Origin: an uncultured Faecalibacterium sp.
GTDB taxonomy: Bacteria > Bacillota > Clostridia > Oscillospirales > Ruminococcaceae
Length of the DNA: 64,000 nt
Direction: 5' to 3'
Assembly (NCBI GenBank): GCA_937907025.1
Contig: CALESJ010000027.1
Coordinates: 124,001-188,000 of the forward strand
This document shows, in pieces, positions 34,507-43,396 of this stretch (the stretch's first letter is position 1; every line of letters starts with the position of its first letter). The notes under the pieces are model-generated. The model was not told the DNA's origin and searched no databases. It worked only from the letters and a program-made list of their open reading frames with translations. Both the position numbers and the translations under genes were made by a program.

Positions 34507-35900
34507 ATTGTTTTTTCCTTGCTGCTTTCCGATACAGGCAGATGGAGAACGGTGCAGGCACCATGGGGTTCATTCTGTCCAAACTCCACCCGGCCGCCAT
34601 GCGCCTGTATGATTTGCACCACGATATGCAATCCCAATACATGCGGTGCCGGACCGGGAAGCGAGTTTCCTTCCAGCACCGAAAGGACATCGGAAGGATA
34701 CCCGCTGCCGTTGTCGGCAATGACCACGGTCAGTTCCTGTTCTGCGCTCTTTGCCGCAACGGTAATCTCACAGCCGGGATTATGACGGGCGCTGTTGCCC
34801 AGAAGGTTGGAAAAGACCCGTCCCAGCAGAGCCTCGTCCACGTTCAGGTTCAGCGCTTCCACCCCGGGAGCCATATCAAAATTCAGCGTGCAGCTCTCCC
34901 CTGCGCCGGAATTGCAGAAATCGGTGACTGCCCGACGCAGCAGCTCCCCCGCATGAACCGTTGTCCGGCGCAAAGGCTGGGCGTTGTATTGCAGTTTGCT
35001 CGTCAGGTTCAGATCTTCGATCAGGTGGCGGATGGTCTGCCCCTGGGTGCGGATGGCAGCCGCTTTGGCCTGCCGGTCCGGAGGCAGTACCGGGTCATGC
35101 TCCAGCTGTTCCGCGTAGCCGAAGATCAGGGACAGCGGCGTGCGGATATCATGGCTGACCCCGGCGATCCAATCGGTGCGGGCGGCATCCCGCCGGGCGA
35201 TAATAGCGTTCTGGCGCTGCAAAAGGGCGCTGGTCTGGTTCAGCTTTTGCGCCACCTCGGCAGTAAACCCGGTGGTCGGCAGCTGGACGGTTCCCCCGGC
35301 CGCCAGCGTATCCAACCCGCGGGCCACGCTGCTCAGTGCCTTGGCACCCCGCCAGCTGAACACCATGCACCCGGCCACGATCAGCGCCACGATGGCCAGC
35401 AATGTGGGAATAATGCCGCGATAAATGCCCCTGAACAGCTCGGTGTAGGTATAGAAGCTGTACCGGAATACCGTATCCGGCGTGCGCCCCAACACCAGCA
35501 GGTCATCCCCGGTGATCCAGCTGAATACCGGGTAGTCATCCAGATACCACCGGCTGAAAGAGGCCACCTCAGTGAGGGTATAGGTACGGTTCAATTGGGG
35601 CGGAAGGTCGTACTGCCAGACTACATGGCCTTGCTCGTCCAGCAGCATGGCCCATTCGTATCCGCGCAGCCATTCCGCCTCGGTGTGTTCTCCGTCGAGA
35701 TGATAGCCGTGCTCATCCTGTACCAGCGCCTGAGAGATCTCGCCGGCGCTGTATCGGGTATCCTCCTGGTATTTGCCCGCGTAATACGCCACGATGGCCA
35801 AGAAGACGGCCAGAATGGCGACTACAAGCAGCAGAACCCCGCCCGCCACCGCCAGGGCATAGCGGCGCAGCATCCGGCCGAACGTGCGTATCATGGTCAT
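34503..35900 (-). CDS. Sensor histidine kinase of a LanRK-type two-component system
   Basis: The product has 465 residues. It has an N-terminal membrane segment (residues about 14-38), an extracytoplasmic sensor part of about 120 residues and a second membrane segment (GIIPTLLAIVALIVAGCMVFS). HisKA follows with WIAGVSHDIRTPLSL, then HATPase with N-box GRVFSNLLGNSARHN and DNGSGYP. Its start overlaps the regulator's stop by four bases (ATGA). The divergent ABC transporter suggests it senses an antimicrobial peptide or a similar envelope threat. Confidence 0.88.
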   Translation of the reverse strand: MTMIRTFGRMLRRYALAVAGGVLLLVVAILAVFLAIVAYYAGKYQEDTRYSAGEISQALVQDEHGYHLDGEHTEAEWLRGYEWAMLLDEQGHVVWQYDLPPQLNRTYTLTEVASFSRWYLDDYPVFSWITGDDLLVLGRTPDTVFRYSFYTYTELFRGIYRGIIPTLLAIVALIVAGCMVFSWRGAKALSSVARGLDTLAAGGTVQLPTTGFTAEVAQKLNQTSALLQRQNAIIARRDAARTDWIAGVSHDIRTPLSLIFGYAEQLEHDPVLPPDRQAKAAAIRTQGQTIRHLIEDLNLTSKLQYNAQPLRRTTVHAGELLRRAVTDFCNSGAGESCTLNFDMAPGVEALNLNVDEALLGRVFSNLLGNSARHNPGCEITVAAKSAEQELTVVIADNGSGYPSDVLSVLEGNSLPGPAPHVLGLHIVVQIIQAHGGRVEFGQNEPHGACTVLHLPVSESSKEKTI

Positions 35901-36610
35901 TCCTCCGTCAGCAGTTTGTATCCCAGTCCACGAGCCGTCACCAGGCTTTGCGGGCGGGACGGATCGGCCTCGATTTTTTCCCGCAGATGGCGGATGTGTA
36001 CGTTCAGGCTGTTTTCATAGCCGTAATATCCCTGTCCCCACACCGCCTCACACACTGCGTCATAGGTCACGATATGCCCGCGATTATCCGCCAGCTTCTG
36101 TAAGATGGTGCGCTCGGTGCCGGTCAGGGTCAGCGCTGTACCATCTGCGCGGCGCACCGAAGCATCCCCCAGTTCCACCCGGCAGGCCGCCAGATTCAGT
36201 TCATCTGTCGCCGGGGGCTGCCCGCGGCTTCCCCAGACACGGCGCAAAATCAACTGGATGCGCAAGAGCAATTCCTGGGTAAGAAACGGTTTGGTCAGGT
36301 AATCATCCGCCCCCAGGCCCAGCCCGAACAGGCGGTCGGCGTCCGCATCCCGGGCAGACAGAAACAGGACCGGGATTTCTCCGTCCCCGTTCAGTTCCCG
36401 AAACAGCGAAAATCCGTCCCCGTCCGGCAAATTGATGTCCAGCACCACCAGACCGGGCCGTTCCCGGGCAAACGTTTCCCTGGCCTGGGCGCAGGTCTGC
36501 GCCGTATCCAGATGGGTATACCCTGCCCCCTGCAGCGTCTGACGCAGCAGTTCCAACAAATCAGGGTTATCATCTACCAGAAGTATCTTGACATCCTGTA
36601 TGCGCGGCAT
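35897..36610 (-). CDS. OmpR-family response regulator
   Basis: The product has 237 residues. The receiver domain has VDDNPDLLELL, the phospho-Asp in VVLDINLPDGDG and the Lys in DDYLTKPF. The winged-helix domain spans the C-terminal 100 residues (LTLTGTERTILQKLADNRG, then SLNVHIRHLREKIE and TARGLGYKL). It pairs with the kinase encoded directly downstream. It probably acts on the TTAAG repeats in front of the divergent ABC transporter operon. Confidence 0.9.
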   Translation of the reverse strand: MPRIQDVKILLVDDNPDLLELLRQTLQGAGYTHLDTAQTCAQARETFARERPGLVVLDINLPDGDGFSLFRELNGDGEIPVLFLSARDADADRLFGLGLGADDYLTKPFLTQELLLRIQLILRRVWGSRGQPPATDELNLAACRVELGDASVRRADGTALTLTGTERTILQKLADNRGHIVTYDAVCEAVWGQGYYGYENSLNVHIRHLREKIEADPSRPQSLVTARGLGYKLLTEE

Positions 36611-36696
36611 GCCGGGTCCTCCCTTCCCTTGTATCCGAATGAAACGATTTTATTATACGCCGCCGACAGCTTTCCCGCCATGGTCCGGGGCAAAAT

Positions 36697-36734
36697 TTAA
36701 GGCAAACTTAAGTTGGTCATCACCCCGGATTAAG
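36697..36734 (+). promoter_or_regulatory. TTAAG direct repeats, candidate response regulator binding site
   Basis: TTAAG occurs at 36697, 36708 and 36730, so the copies are 11 and 22 bases apart and lie on one face of the helix. A possible -10 TATGCT at 36745-36750 follows without a good -35. This layout is typical of promoters activated by OmpR/PhoB-type regulators. Confidence 0.6.
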
Positions 36735-36806
36735 CCGGGTCCTGTATGCTATGGATGCGGAAACGGAAAGCAATTCCGCCGATGACAGGAAGGGAGAACG
36801 ATCACC

Positions 36807-37730
36807 ATGACCAATATCATAGAAACAAGGGACCTGTGCAAAGTCTACGGCACCCATACCGCTGTGGACCATCTGGACCTGTGTGTTCCTGAAGGGAGCG
36901 TATACGGATTCATCGGACCCAACGGCGCCGGCAAAAGCACTACCATGAAGATGCTGCTGGGGCTGATCCACCCCACCAAGGGCACCGTGCAGCTGCTGGG
37001 GCAACGGATGGACGAACACAACCGTCTGGCCATTCTGCGCCGCACCGGCAGCCTGATTGAATCCCCCGCCGGGTACGCCCACCTGACCGCCCAGGAAAAC
37101 CTGCAGATCGTGGCAGATCTGAAACAGGTTCCGCACAAGGACATTGACCGTGTATTGGAGATCGTGCATCTGCGGGAATACCGGCGGCGGAAAGTGGGGC
37201 AGTATTCCCTGGGCATGCGTCAGCGTCTGGGCATCGCCCAGGCGTTGCTGGGAAGTCCGGAACTGCTGATTCTGGATGAACCCACCAACGGGTTGGACCC
37301 CGCCGGTATCCAGGAGATGCGCAGTCTGATTGCCGAGATGCCCCGCACCTGCGGGGCCACGGTGCTGATCTCCAGCCATCTGCTCAGTGAACTGGAAATG
37401 ATCGTGGACCAGGTAGGTATCATCAACAACGGCAAGCTGCTGTTCCAGGGGCCGCTGGACCGGCTGCGCCGCCACAGCCAGGGAGATATCCTGCTGGAGG
37501 TACTACACCCGGCCCGCGCCCGGCAGGTACTGAACGCCCACCGGATTCTACCCAGGGAAAGTGAAGACCCCCGTCGCCTGCAGCTGCCCGCCATGGCGGA
37601 AGGCTCCCTGGCAGAGCTGGTGCGCCAGCTGGCCGACCAGGACGCCGGTGTGGTGGGCGTAACACGACGCACCCGGACACTGGAGGAAATTTTCCTGAGT
37701 CTGACCGAGAACGGCAAGGAGGTGGGCTGA
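36807..37730 (+). CDS. ABC transporter ATP-binding protein, lantibiotic-immunity type (LanF-like)
   Basis: The product has 307 residues. Walker A GPNGAGKST, the Q-loop region with AHLTAQENL, signature YSLGMRQRLGIAQALL, Walker B LLILDEPTNGLDPAG and the switch His in ISSHLLSE are all present. The C-terminal extension of about 90 residues fits the BcrA/LanF branch, which exports peptide antibiotics from the membrane. AAGGGAG precedes the ATG. Two permease genes follow closely, and the two-component system is divergent. Confidence 0.88.
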   Translation: MTNIIETRDLCKVYGTHTAVDHLDLCVPEGSVYGFIGPNGAGKSTTMKMLLGLIHPTKGTVQLLGQRMDEHNRLAILRRTGSLIESPAGYAHLTAQENLQIVADLKQVPHKDIDRVLEIVHLREYRRRKVGQYSLGMRQRLGIAQALLGSPELLILDEPTNGLDPAGIQEMRSLIAEMPRTCGATVLISSHLLSELEMIVDQVGIINNGKLLFQGPLDRLRRHSQGDILLEVLHPARARQVLNAHRILPRESEDPRRLQLPAMAEGSLAELVRQLADQDAGVVGVTRRTRTLEEIFLSLTENGKEVG

Positions 37731-38477
37731 ATGCGGGCCTTGTGGGCTGAAGTGCAGAAAGCGCACCGCCGCCATGATCTGCCCGTGGCGGTGGGTATTG
37801 CGCTGATCGTGACCTTATGGGCTTCCGCCAGTTCCCCCAGCACGGTCGACGAACTGGCTACCGGATACAGCAGCCTGCTGTATGCTTTACCTATCATGAA
37901 TGCGGTGGTCATGCCGGTGGGCATGGCCGCCCTGGCCAGCCGCATCTGGGATGCCGAAACCAAAGGCCAGACCTGCAAACTGCTGTTTACTCTGCAGAGC
38001 CGGGGCAGCCTGTTTGCCGCCAAAGCCGGGCTGGGCATGCTGGAAAACCTGCTGGTCTGCGGGTTGGAATGCGGCGTCATGCTTTTGCTGGGACGCTGGC
38101 AGCGCTTTACCGAGGTACCGGATGCAGGACTTTTCCTGTGGCTGCTTCTGTGCACTTTCTGCGTGAACGGAATGCTGTACTTTCTTTCGCTTTTGCTCAG
38201 CATCCGGCTGGAGAATCAGGTGGCAGCACTGGCAGTGGGATTCTGCGGCGCACTGATCGGGCTTTTTGCCTCTTTTATGCCGGTCTGGTTCGGGTACTTG
38301 GTGCCGTTCGGATATTATGTATCCCTGAGCCCCATGGGCATGAGCTGGGATGCCGCCACCCGCACGGCCGAACTGTATGTGCGCCCCCTGTGTTTTCCCT
38401 TATTGGGGGTCACGGTGCTGCTGGCGGCAATTCTGGCCTGGCTGTGCCGCCGGGCAATTGAAAGCAAGGAGGTCTGA
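37731..38477 (+). CDS. ABC transporter permease, lantibiotic-immunity type (LanE-like)
   Basis: The 248-residue membrane protein has about six hydrophobic segments (examples ALPIMNAVVMPVGMAALAS and VAALAVGFCGALIGLFASFM). It begins directly after the stop of the ATPase gene, with GGAGGTGGG upstream, so it is translationally linked. Size, topology and context fit the SpaE/MutE family of immunity permeases. The first membrane helix follows a short basic start (KAHRRHDLP). Confidence 0.8.
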   Translation: MRALWAEVQKAHRRHDLPVAVGIALIVTLWASASSPSTVDELATGYSSLLYALPIMNAVVMPVGMAALASRIWDAETKGQTCKLLFTLQSRGSLFAAKAGLGMLENLLVCGLECGVMLLLGRWQRFTEVPDAGLFLWLLLCTFCVNGMLYFLSLLLSIRLENQVAALAVGFCGALIGLFASFMPVWFGYLVPFGYYVSLSPMGMSWDAATRTAELYVRPLCFPLLGVTVLLAAILAWLCRRAIESKEV

Positions 38478-38480
38478 TGG

Positions 38481-39218
38481 ATGCTGATGCGCTGTATTCT
38501 GGCTGAGAACCGCAAACTACACGGTGCGGTGATCTGGCTGGTGTTTCTGATCGTGCCGATGATCTCGGCACTGTACGGCACCTTTAACTTTTTGCAGAAT
38601 CTGGGGCTGCTGACCTTTGACTGGTACAACCTCTGGACCCAGCACACCCTGTTCTACACCCTGTTTTTCTTTGTTCCCATGGTGGGCGTGTATGCCGCTT
38701 ACCTGTGGCGGCTGGAACACCTGGGCCATAACTGGAACCTCATCATGTCGGCCCCCGTCCCCCGGGTTTATGTGTTTCTGGCCAAGTTTCTGGTCGTGAT
38801 CAAGATGACATTGCTGACGCAAGGGTGGGTATTTCTCTTGTATCTACTGGCGGGCAAGCTGTGGGCGCGGCTGCCCGGCTGGCCCCCGGTCCAGATCATT
38901 GTGTGGCTGCTGCGCGGCGTGCTGGGCAGCCTGGGCATCATTGCCTTTGAGCTGTTGTTGGCCATGGTGATCCGCAGTTTTGCCGTACCCGTTCTTGTGG
39001 GGCTGGCCGGCGGCGTGAGCGGTATGCTGGCCGCCAGCAAGGGCGTTTCTCTTCTGTGGCCCTTTGCCCTGATGCAGGCCGGCATGAATGCCAACCGCAA
39101 GGAAGATATGCTGGGTGGGCAATTCGGTAGTTTTGTACTGGCATGTCTGGTGTGGGCAGGCCTGTTTTTGGGGATAGCCGCCCTGCTTTTACGGGCACGG
39201 GATGTGCATTCGGAATAA
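38481..39218 (+). CDS. ABC transporter permease, lantibiotic-immunity type (LanG-like)
   Basis: The 245-residue membrane protein has six hydrophobic segments and an N-terminal LAENRKLHGAVIWLVFLIVP pattern that resembles SpaG/MutG and other ABC-2 permeases. It is separated from the preceding permease by three bases, with GGAGG upstream. Together the three genes form a LanFEG-type exporter. No lantibiotic precursor or modification gene is nearby, so this is probably a resistance rather than a producer self-immunity system. Confidence 0.78.
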   Translation: MLMRCILAENRKLHGAVIWLVFLIVPMISALYGTFNFLQNLGLLTFDWYNLWTQHTLFYTLFFFVPMVGVYAAYLWRLEHLGHNWNLIMSAPVPRVYVFLAKFLVVIKMTLLTQGWVFLLYLLAGKLWARLPGWPPVQIIVWLLRGVLGSLGIIAFELLLAMVIRSFAVPVLVGLAGGVSGMLAASKGVSLLWPFALMQAGMNANRKEDMLGGQFGSFVLACLVWAGLFLGIAALLLRARDVHSE

Positions 39219-39291
39219 TTTTTGCTGGAAATTGGAAGAAATTTGCGGTATAATGGGCCGGTAAATCATCTTTTGGGGAGGGACTATACCG

Positions 39292-39684
39292 ATGACTGCC
39301 AATGCCGCCGATTTTGCGGGACCGGGCTGCGGGCGCCGCTACGAAAAAGAACTGGAAACCCATTTCCGGGATTGCCTTTTGTTTTATCTGGACGGCCGTA
39401 TCAAGTTTGAACGCTACTGCTACGGCGAAGCCGCCTGTCTGGTGTTCAGCGTATGGGCCCACGGTTTTGATGAGAACGGGAAAATCCTGTGGGACAAAGA
39501 ACCGGAATTTGAAACCGACCAGAAAGCCCTGCCCCGGGTGCTGACCGACGTTCAGGAAGAAGGCACTGCCCTGCAGTTCGACGGCCTGCGCAAACGGTAT
39601 GTGCTGACCGAAGAGTTCGACACCGACAAGATGAACGGATACAGCCGTTTCAAGGTCTTTCTGCTGCGGCAAAAGCACCACTGA
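39292..39684 (+). CDS. Hypothetical protein of 130 residues
   Basis: Soluble, with mixed charge and no signal peptide or membrane helix. The central part reads YLDGRIKFERYCYGEAACLVFSVW, a possible beta-rich fold. GGGGAGGG precedes the ATG at 39292. A TATAAT at 39249-39254, 38 bases upstream, suggests its own promoter, and a strong terminator follows, so it is probably a single-gene unit. No family was recognised. Confidence 0.6.
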   Translation: MTANAADFAGPGCGRRYEKELETHFRDCLLFYLDGRIKFERYCYGEAACLVFSVWAHGFDENGKILWDKEPEFETDQKALPRVLTDVQEEGTALQFDGLRKRYVLTEEFDTDKMNGYSRFKVFLLRQKHH

Positions 39685-39693
39685 TACAACCCA

Positions 39694-39728
39694 AACCGGG
39701 TACCTGCAACAGGCACCCGGTTTTTTCT
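39694..39728 (+). terminator. Terminator of the hypothetical gene
   Basis: AACCGGGTACCTG and CAGGCACCCGGTT form a stem around three bases, followed by TTTTTTC. Confidence 0.85.
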
Positions 39729-39809
39729 TTGCCCTGCCTGTAACGAATCCGGTTTTCCGGCGTCTAATGAGCAGGAACGTTCCAAATACAAAGCAAGGAG
39801 GTGATGCCT

Positions 39810-40298
39810 GTGAACCAGAAAGACTTTGAGCAGATTTATCTGGAATACTACAAGCCCGTGTATGCCTTTCTGCTGGCCCGCTGCGGGGATGAATCCCTGG
39901 CGGCCGACCTGACCCAGGAAACCTTTTTCAAGGCCCTGAAAAGCATCGGACAGTTCCGGGGAGATTCCTCCCTGAATGTATGGCTGTGCGGCATAGCCAA
40001 AAATGCCCTGGTCAGCCACTGGCGACGGCACCGGCGGGAGATGCCGCTGGAAGACGCCGTTTTGCCGGAAGAGCCGGCGGTTTCCTCCCCCGCCACCGAG
40101 GTGGAAACAGCCGAACAGAAGCTGGACATCCACCGGGCTCTGCACACCCTGCCGGAACCCTACCGGGAAGTATTCTGGCTGCGGGTATACGGCGAGCTTT
40201 CCTTTGCAGACATTGCTGCGCTGTTTGAGAAAACCGAAACCTGGGCGCGGGTCACGTTCTACCGTGCCCGCACCAAATTGAAGGAGGCACTGACATGA
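39810..40298 (+). CDS. ECF-type RNA polymerase sigma factor
   Basis: The product has 162 residues. Sigma region 2 (YYKPVYAFLLARCGDESLAADLTQETF, then FRGDSSLNVWLCGIAKN) and region 4 (LPEPYREVFWLRVYGELSFADIAALF) are clear. The GTG at 39810 is chosen because AGGAGG lies eight bases upstream; ATG and GTG codons two and three positions earlier overlap that site. Its stop overlaps the start of the zf-HC2 gene, the usual sigma/anti-sigma pairing. Confidence 0.9.
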   Translation: MNQKDFEQIYLEYYKPVYAFLLARCGDESLAADLTQETFFKALKSIGQFRGDSSLNVWLCGIAKNALVSHWRRHRREMPLEDAVLPEEPAVSSPATEVETAEQKLDIHRALHTLPEPYREVFWLRVYGELSFADIAALFEKTETWARVTFYRARTKLKEALT

Positions 40299-40981
40299 AT
40301 CTCCCCTGCTATCTGGTACGGGACCTGCTGCCGCTGTACCATGACAAACTTTGCGCTCCGGACACGGCCAACGATGTGCGCGAGCATCTGAACAGCTGTG
40401 AAAGCTGCCGTGCCGCTTTGGCAGCTCTGGACGCCCCCGTAGAAACGGCCGTTCCCGATACGGAAGACTGGCAGCGGGCGCAGGCATTGCAGATGCTGCA
40501 GCGCAAACTGGTCCGCAGCCGGGTCCTTACCGTGGTCATTTCCGCGCTGGCTGTTCTTTTGCTGCTGGCCGTGGGGCTGTACGGTGCCCGCGCCTATTTT
40601 TCCCGGCAGTATGTTAACGCTGATCCGGCCGCGCTGCATGTCCGCGAGGAGGATGGGTTCCTGTCCCTGACCGCCGATTCCGGCGTGAAGGCCAACTGCA
40701 TGAGCGCCACTGTCTGTGAATATGGCGGGCGGACCGTGGTGGTGTTCAGCGTATACGGCAGCGTATGGGACGGATGGTTCGGCAGCAGCCTGCCCTCCGG
40801 CGGACTGGACCTGGTCCGCAACAGCGAGGTGAAAGCGGCCTATTATCTGCCGTACGAAGACTACCGGTCCCTGTTTGATCTTTCCGGCATCGGCACAGAA
40901 ACGCTGCTTACGGACAGCCAGGAACTGACTGCCCTGCCCTCCGATGCAGTCCTGCTGTGGCAGGCCGGGCAAAACGACTGA
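40295..40981 (+). CDS. Membrane-anchored anti-sigma factor with zf-HC2 domain
   Basis: The product has 228 residues. The N-terminal zinc-type anti-sigma domain shows CYLVRDLLPLYHD and the HLNSCESCRAAL motif (His and two Cys). One membrane segment lies at residues about 79-100 (LTVVISALAVLLLLAVGLYG), then an outside domain of about 125 residues. It probably holds the ECF sigma factor until an envelope signal releases it. It is coupled to the sigma gene through an ATGA overlap. Confidence 0.85.
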   Translation: MNLPCYLVRDLLPLYHDKLCAPDTANDVREHLNSCESCRAALAALDAPVETAVPDTEDWQRAQALQMLQRKLVRSRVLTVVISALAVLLLLAVGLYGARAYFSRQYVNADPAALHVREEDGFLSLTADSGVKANCMSATVCEYGGRTVVVFSVYGSVWDGWFGSSLPSGGLDLVRNSEVKAAYYLPYEDYRSLFDLSGIGTETLLTDSQELTALPSDAVLLWQAGQND

Positions 40982-40997
40982 ATCCTGCCGCTGCGTA

Positions 40998-41036
40998 AAA
41001 AAGACCTCCCGGGCACACACGGCCGGGAGGTCTTTT
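40998..41036. terminator. Bidirectional terminator between the anti-sigma and phosphorylase genes
   Basis: AAAAGACCTCCCGG and CCGGGAGGTCTTTT form the stem, with A and T runs on both sides. It serves the convergent anti-sigma gene and nucleoside locus. Confidence 0.85.
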
Positions 41037-41058
41037 ACTTTTTATGTACGAATTCCGC

Positions 41059-42381
41059 TCAGAACCGTTCCACGCCCTGGGGCGTAACGCGAGCATAGAT
41101 CAGCGGCGGGTCCTGGGGCTTTTCGGCCCCGATGGTCAGGCTGCGGCAGAAGGTTTCCTCCGCTGCCGTGAACAGCGCCGGGTCATCGGCATACAGGGTG
41201 GCAATGGTTTCCCCGCTGTGCACCGCATCCCCCAGTTTCTTGTGCAGGGCGATGCCTGCAGCAAAGTCAATGCTGTCTTCCTTGGTCTGGCGGCCGGCTC
41301 CCAGCAGCACGCTGGCAATGCCGATATCCTCCACATTATGGGCGGTGATGTAACCGTCCGCCCGGGCAGGCACCGCCCGGGAATACCGGGCCTTGGTGAA
41401 TTTGGAGGAGTCCCGCAGCACCGAGGTATCGCCCCCCTGGGCTTCGAACATCTGGCAGCATTTGGTGAAAGCGGTGCCGTCATTGAGCACCGACTCTGCC
41501 ATGGCACGGCAGGTCTTGAAATCGCCCTTCTCAGCCAGCAGCAGCATATTGGTGGCCAGCTGCAGGCAAACCTCGGTCAGATCTGCAGGGCCTTTGCCCT
41601 GCAGGACTGCCATGCTCTCCTGCACTTCCAGAGAGTTGCCGATATTGTGGCCGAGAGGCCGGTCCATATCGGTGATCAACGCGGCCATCTTACGGCCATG
41701 GGCGGTGCCGATGGACACCATCAGCCGGGCCAGTTCAATGGCGTCCTCCAGGTTCTGCATGAAAGCGCCGGTGCCCATGGTCACATCCAGCAGGATGGCG
41801 TCCGAGCCGGCGGCCAGCTTTTTGGACATAATGGAGGAGGCAATAAGCGGAATACAGCCCACGGTGGCGGTAACATCCCGCAGGGCATACAGTTTCTTGT
41901 CCGCCACAGCGATTTCGCCGCTCTGGCCAATGACCGACAGCCCGATGCGCCGCACCTGGGCAAAGAACTCTTCCTGGCTCAGGGACGTACGGGCGCCGGG
42001 GACTGCCTCCATCTTGTCAATGGTGCCACCGGTATGGCCCAGGCCGCGGCCGCTCATCTTGGCCACCGGTACGCCGCAGGCTGCCACGATAGGCGCTACC
42101 ACCAGGGTGGTCTTGTCCCCTACGCCGCCGGTGGAGTGTTTGTCCACCTTGATGCCGGGAATGGGAGAAAGGTCCACCATATCCCCGGACCGGGCCATGA
42201 CTTCGGTGAGGACTGCAGTTTCGGCATCGGTCATACCTTTCAGGTAAATGGCCATGAGCAGAGCGCTCATCTGATAATCGGGAACGGAGCCCGCCACATA
42301 GCCGTTGACGGCAAAGGCGATCTCCTCGTCAGTCAGGACTTCTCCGTCCCGCTTTTTGGCAATAATGTCGTACATGCGCAT
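41059..42381 (-). CDS. pdp: Pyrimidine-nucleoside phosphorylase
   Basis: The 440-residue enzyme cleaves uridine, deoxyuridine or thymidine with phosphate to base and (deoxy)ribose-1-phosphate. Signatures: MYDIIAKKRDGEVLTDEEI at the start, DKHSTGGVGDKTTLV with the phosphate site and KMSGRGLGHTGGTIDK. The start at 42381 is chosen for AAAGGGGG; the frame is open 27 codons further without a site. It is the last gene of the nucleoside locus and fits an uptake-and-salvage role. The name deoA is also used for close relatives. Confidence 0.92.
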   Translation of the reverse strand: MRMYDIIAKKRDGEVLTDEEIAFAVNGYVAGSVPDYQMSALLMAIYLKGMTDAETAVLTEVMARSGDMVDLSPIPGIKVDKHSTGGVGDKTTLVVAPIVAACGVPVAKMSGRGLGHTGGTIDKMEAVPGARTSLSQEEFFAQVRRIGLSVIGQSGEIAVADKKLYALRDVTATVGCIPLIASSIMSKKLAAGSDAILLDVTMGTGAFMQNLEDAIELARLMVSIGTAHGRKMAALITDMDRPLGHNIGNSLEVQESMAVLQGKGPADLTEVCLQLATNMLLLAEKGDFKTCRAMAESVLNDGTAFTKCCQMFEAQGGDTSVLRDSSKFTKARYSRAVPARADGYITAHNVEDIGIASVLLGAGRQTKEDSIDFAAGIALHKKLGDAVHSGETIATLYADDPALFTAAEETFCRSLTIGAEKPQDPPLIYARVTPQGVERF

Positions 42382-42477
42382 GTTGTGGTCCCCCTTTCGG
42401 ATGGGTTGGCCGCTGCGCAGCGGCACAAAACAGAGAAATGCCGCCCGCAGACGGCATTTCATAAGGTTCAGACAGGA

Positions 42478-43395
42478 TCAGCGGCTGCCCTTGTCATACG
42501 GGATGCCTTCGGCCTTCGGGGCCATGCTGTTCTTGCTGGTAAAGGCAAGGATGACCATGGAGGCGATGAACGGCATCATGTTGTAGATGTTGGACGACCA
42601 GCCCAGCTGGGACAGCGCCGTGGCATCCGCGATATTGGCCAGGCTCTTGAACACGGCGAAGAACATAGCCGCGCCGAAGATGTGCACGGGCTTCCACTGG
42701 CCGAAGATCATGACGGCCAGGGCCAGGAAACCGGTGCCGGCCACGCCGACCTCAAAGTTCCAGGTCTGCACGCTGGGGATGATATAGGCCAGACCGCCGA
42801 TGCCGCCCAGCATACCGGAAATCAGCACGCCGCTGTACCGCATCTTGTACACGTTGATGCCCACCGAGTCGGCTGCCTGGGGATGTTCACCACAGGCGCG
42901 CAGGCGCAGGCCGAAACGGGTCTTGTACATGACGATATAGCTGATAATAAGCAGGACGATGCCCACCGGCACAAAGACGCTGAGTTCCAACCCGCCAATC
43001 TTGAACAGGAACGCGTTGTTGGCGTAGTCGATCTTGGCGGAGGTGGAGCCGTTGAAGTTCTTGGCCAGAATGATGGCAATGGCGGTGGCCAGCATATTCA
43101 GAGCTGTACCGCCGATGGTTTGGTCTGCTTTCAGGTGTATGGAAGCAAAGGCCAGCAGCAGAGAGAACACCATACCGGACAAAGCCGCCACCACAATGGA
43201 CACGGCGACAATAACGAAGGCCGGCAGTGTGTTGGGCATCATGGCGACCGCCAGAACACCGCCCAGGCCGCCGATGACCATGATGCCTTCCAGCGCGATG
43301 TTGATGACGCCGGAATGTTCGCTGAACATGCCGCCCAGGGCAACCAGCATCAGGACAATGCCATACAGCAGAGTATACTTGATCAGCAACAGCAT
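42478..43395 (-). CDS. Nucleoside ABC transporter permease (NupQ/BmpD type)
   Basis: The product has 305 residues and eight or more hydrophobic segments. EHSGVINIALEGIMVIGG near residue 25 is the signature of the BPD-transp-2 permeases in BMP-type nucleoside importers, and GLRLRACGEHPQAADSVGIN is their cytoplasmic coupling loop. The start at 43395 lies one base past the stop of the preceding permease gene, with AGGAGGG upstream. It pairs with the other permease, the double ATPase and the lipoprotein. Confidence 0.88.
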   Translation of the reverse strand: MLLLIKYTLLYGIVLMLVALGGMFSEHSGVINIALEGIMVIGGLGGVLAVAMMPNTLPAFVIVAVSIVVAALSGMVFSLLLAFASIHLKADQTIGGTALNMLATAIAIILAKNFNGSTSAKIDYANNAFLFKIGGLELSVFVPVGIVLLIISYIVMYKTRFGLRLRACGEHPQAADSVGINVYKMRYSGVLISGMLGGIGGLAYIIPSVQTWNFEVGVAGTGFLALAVMIFGQWKPVHIFGAAMFFAVFKSLANIADATALSQLGWSSNIYNMMPFIASMVILAFTSKNSMAPKAEGIPYDKGSR

Positions 43396-43396
43396 G

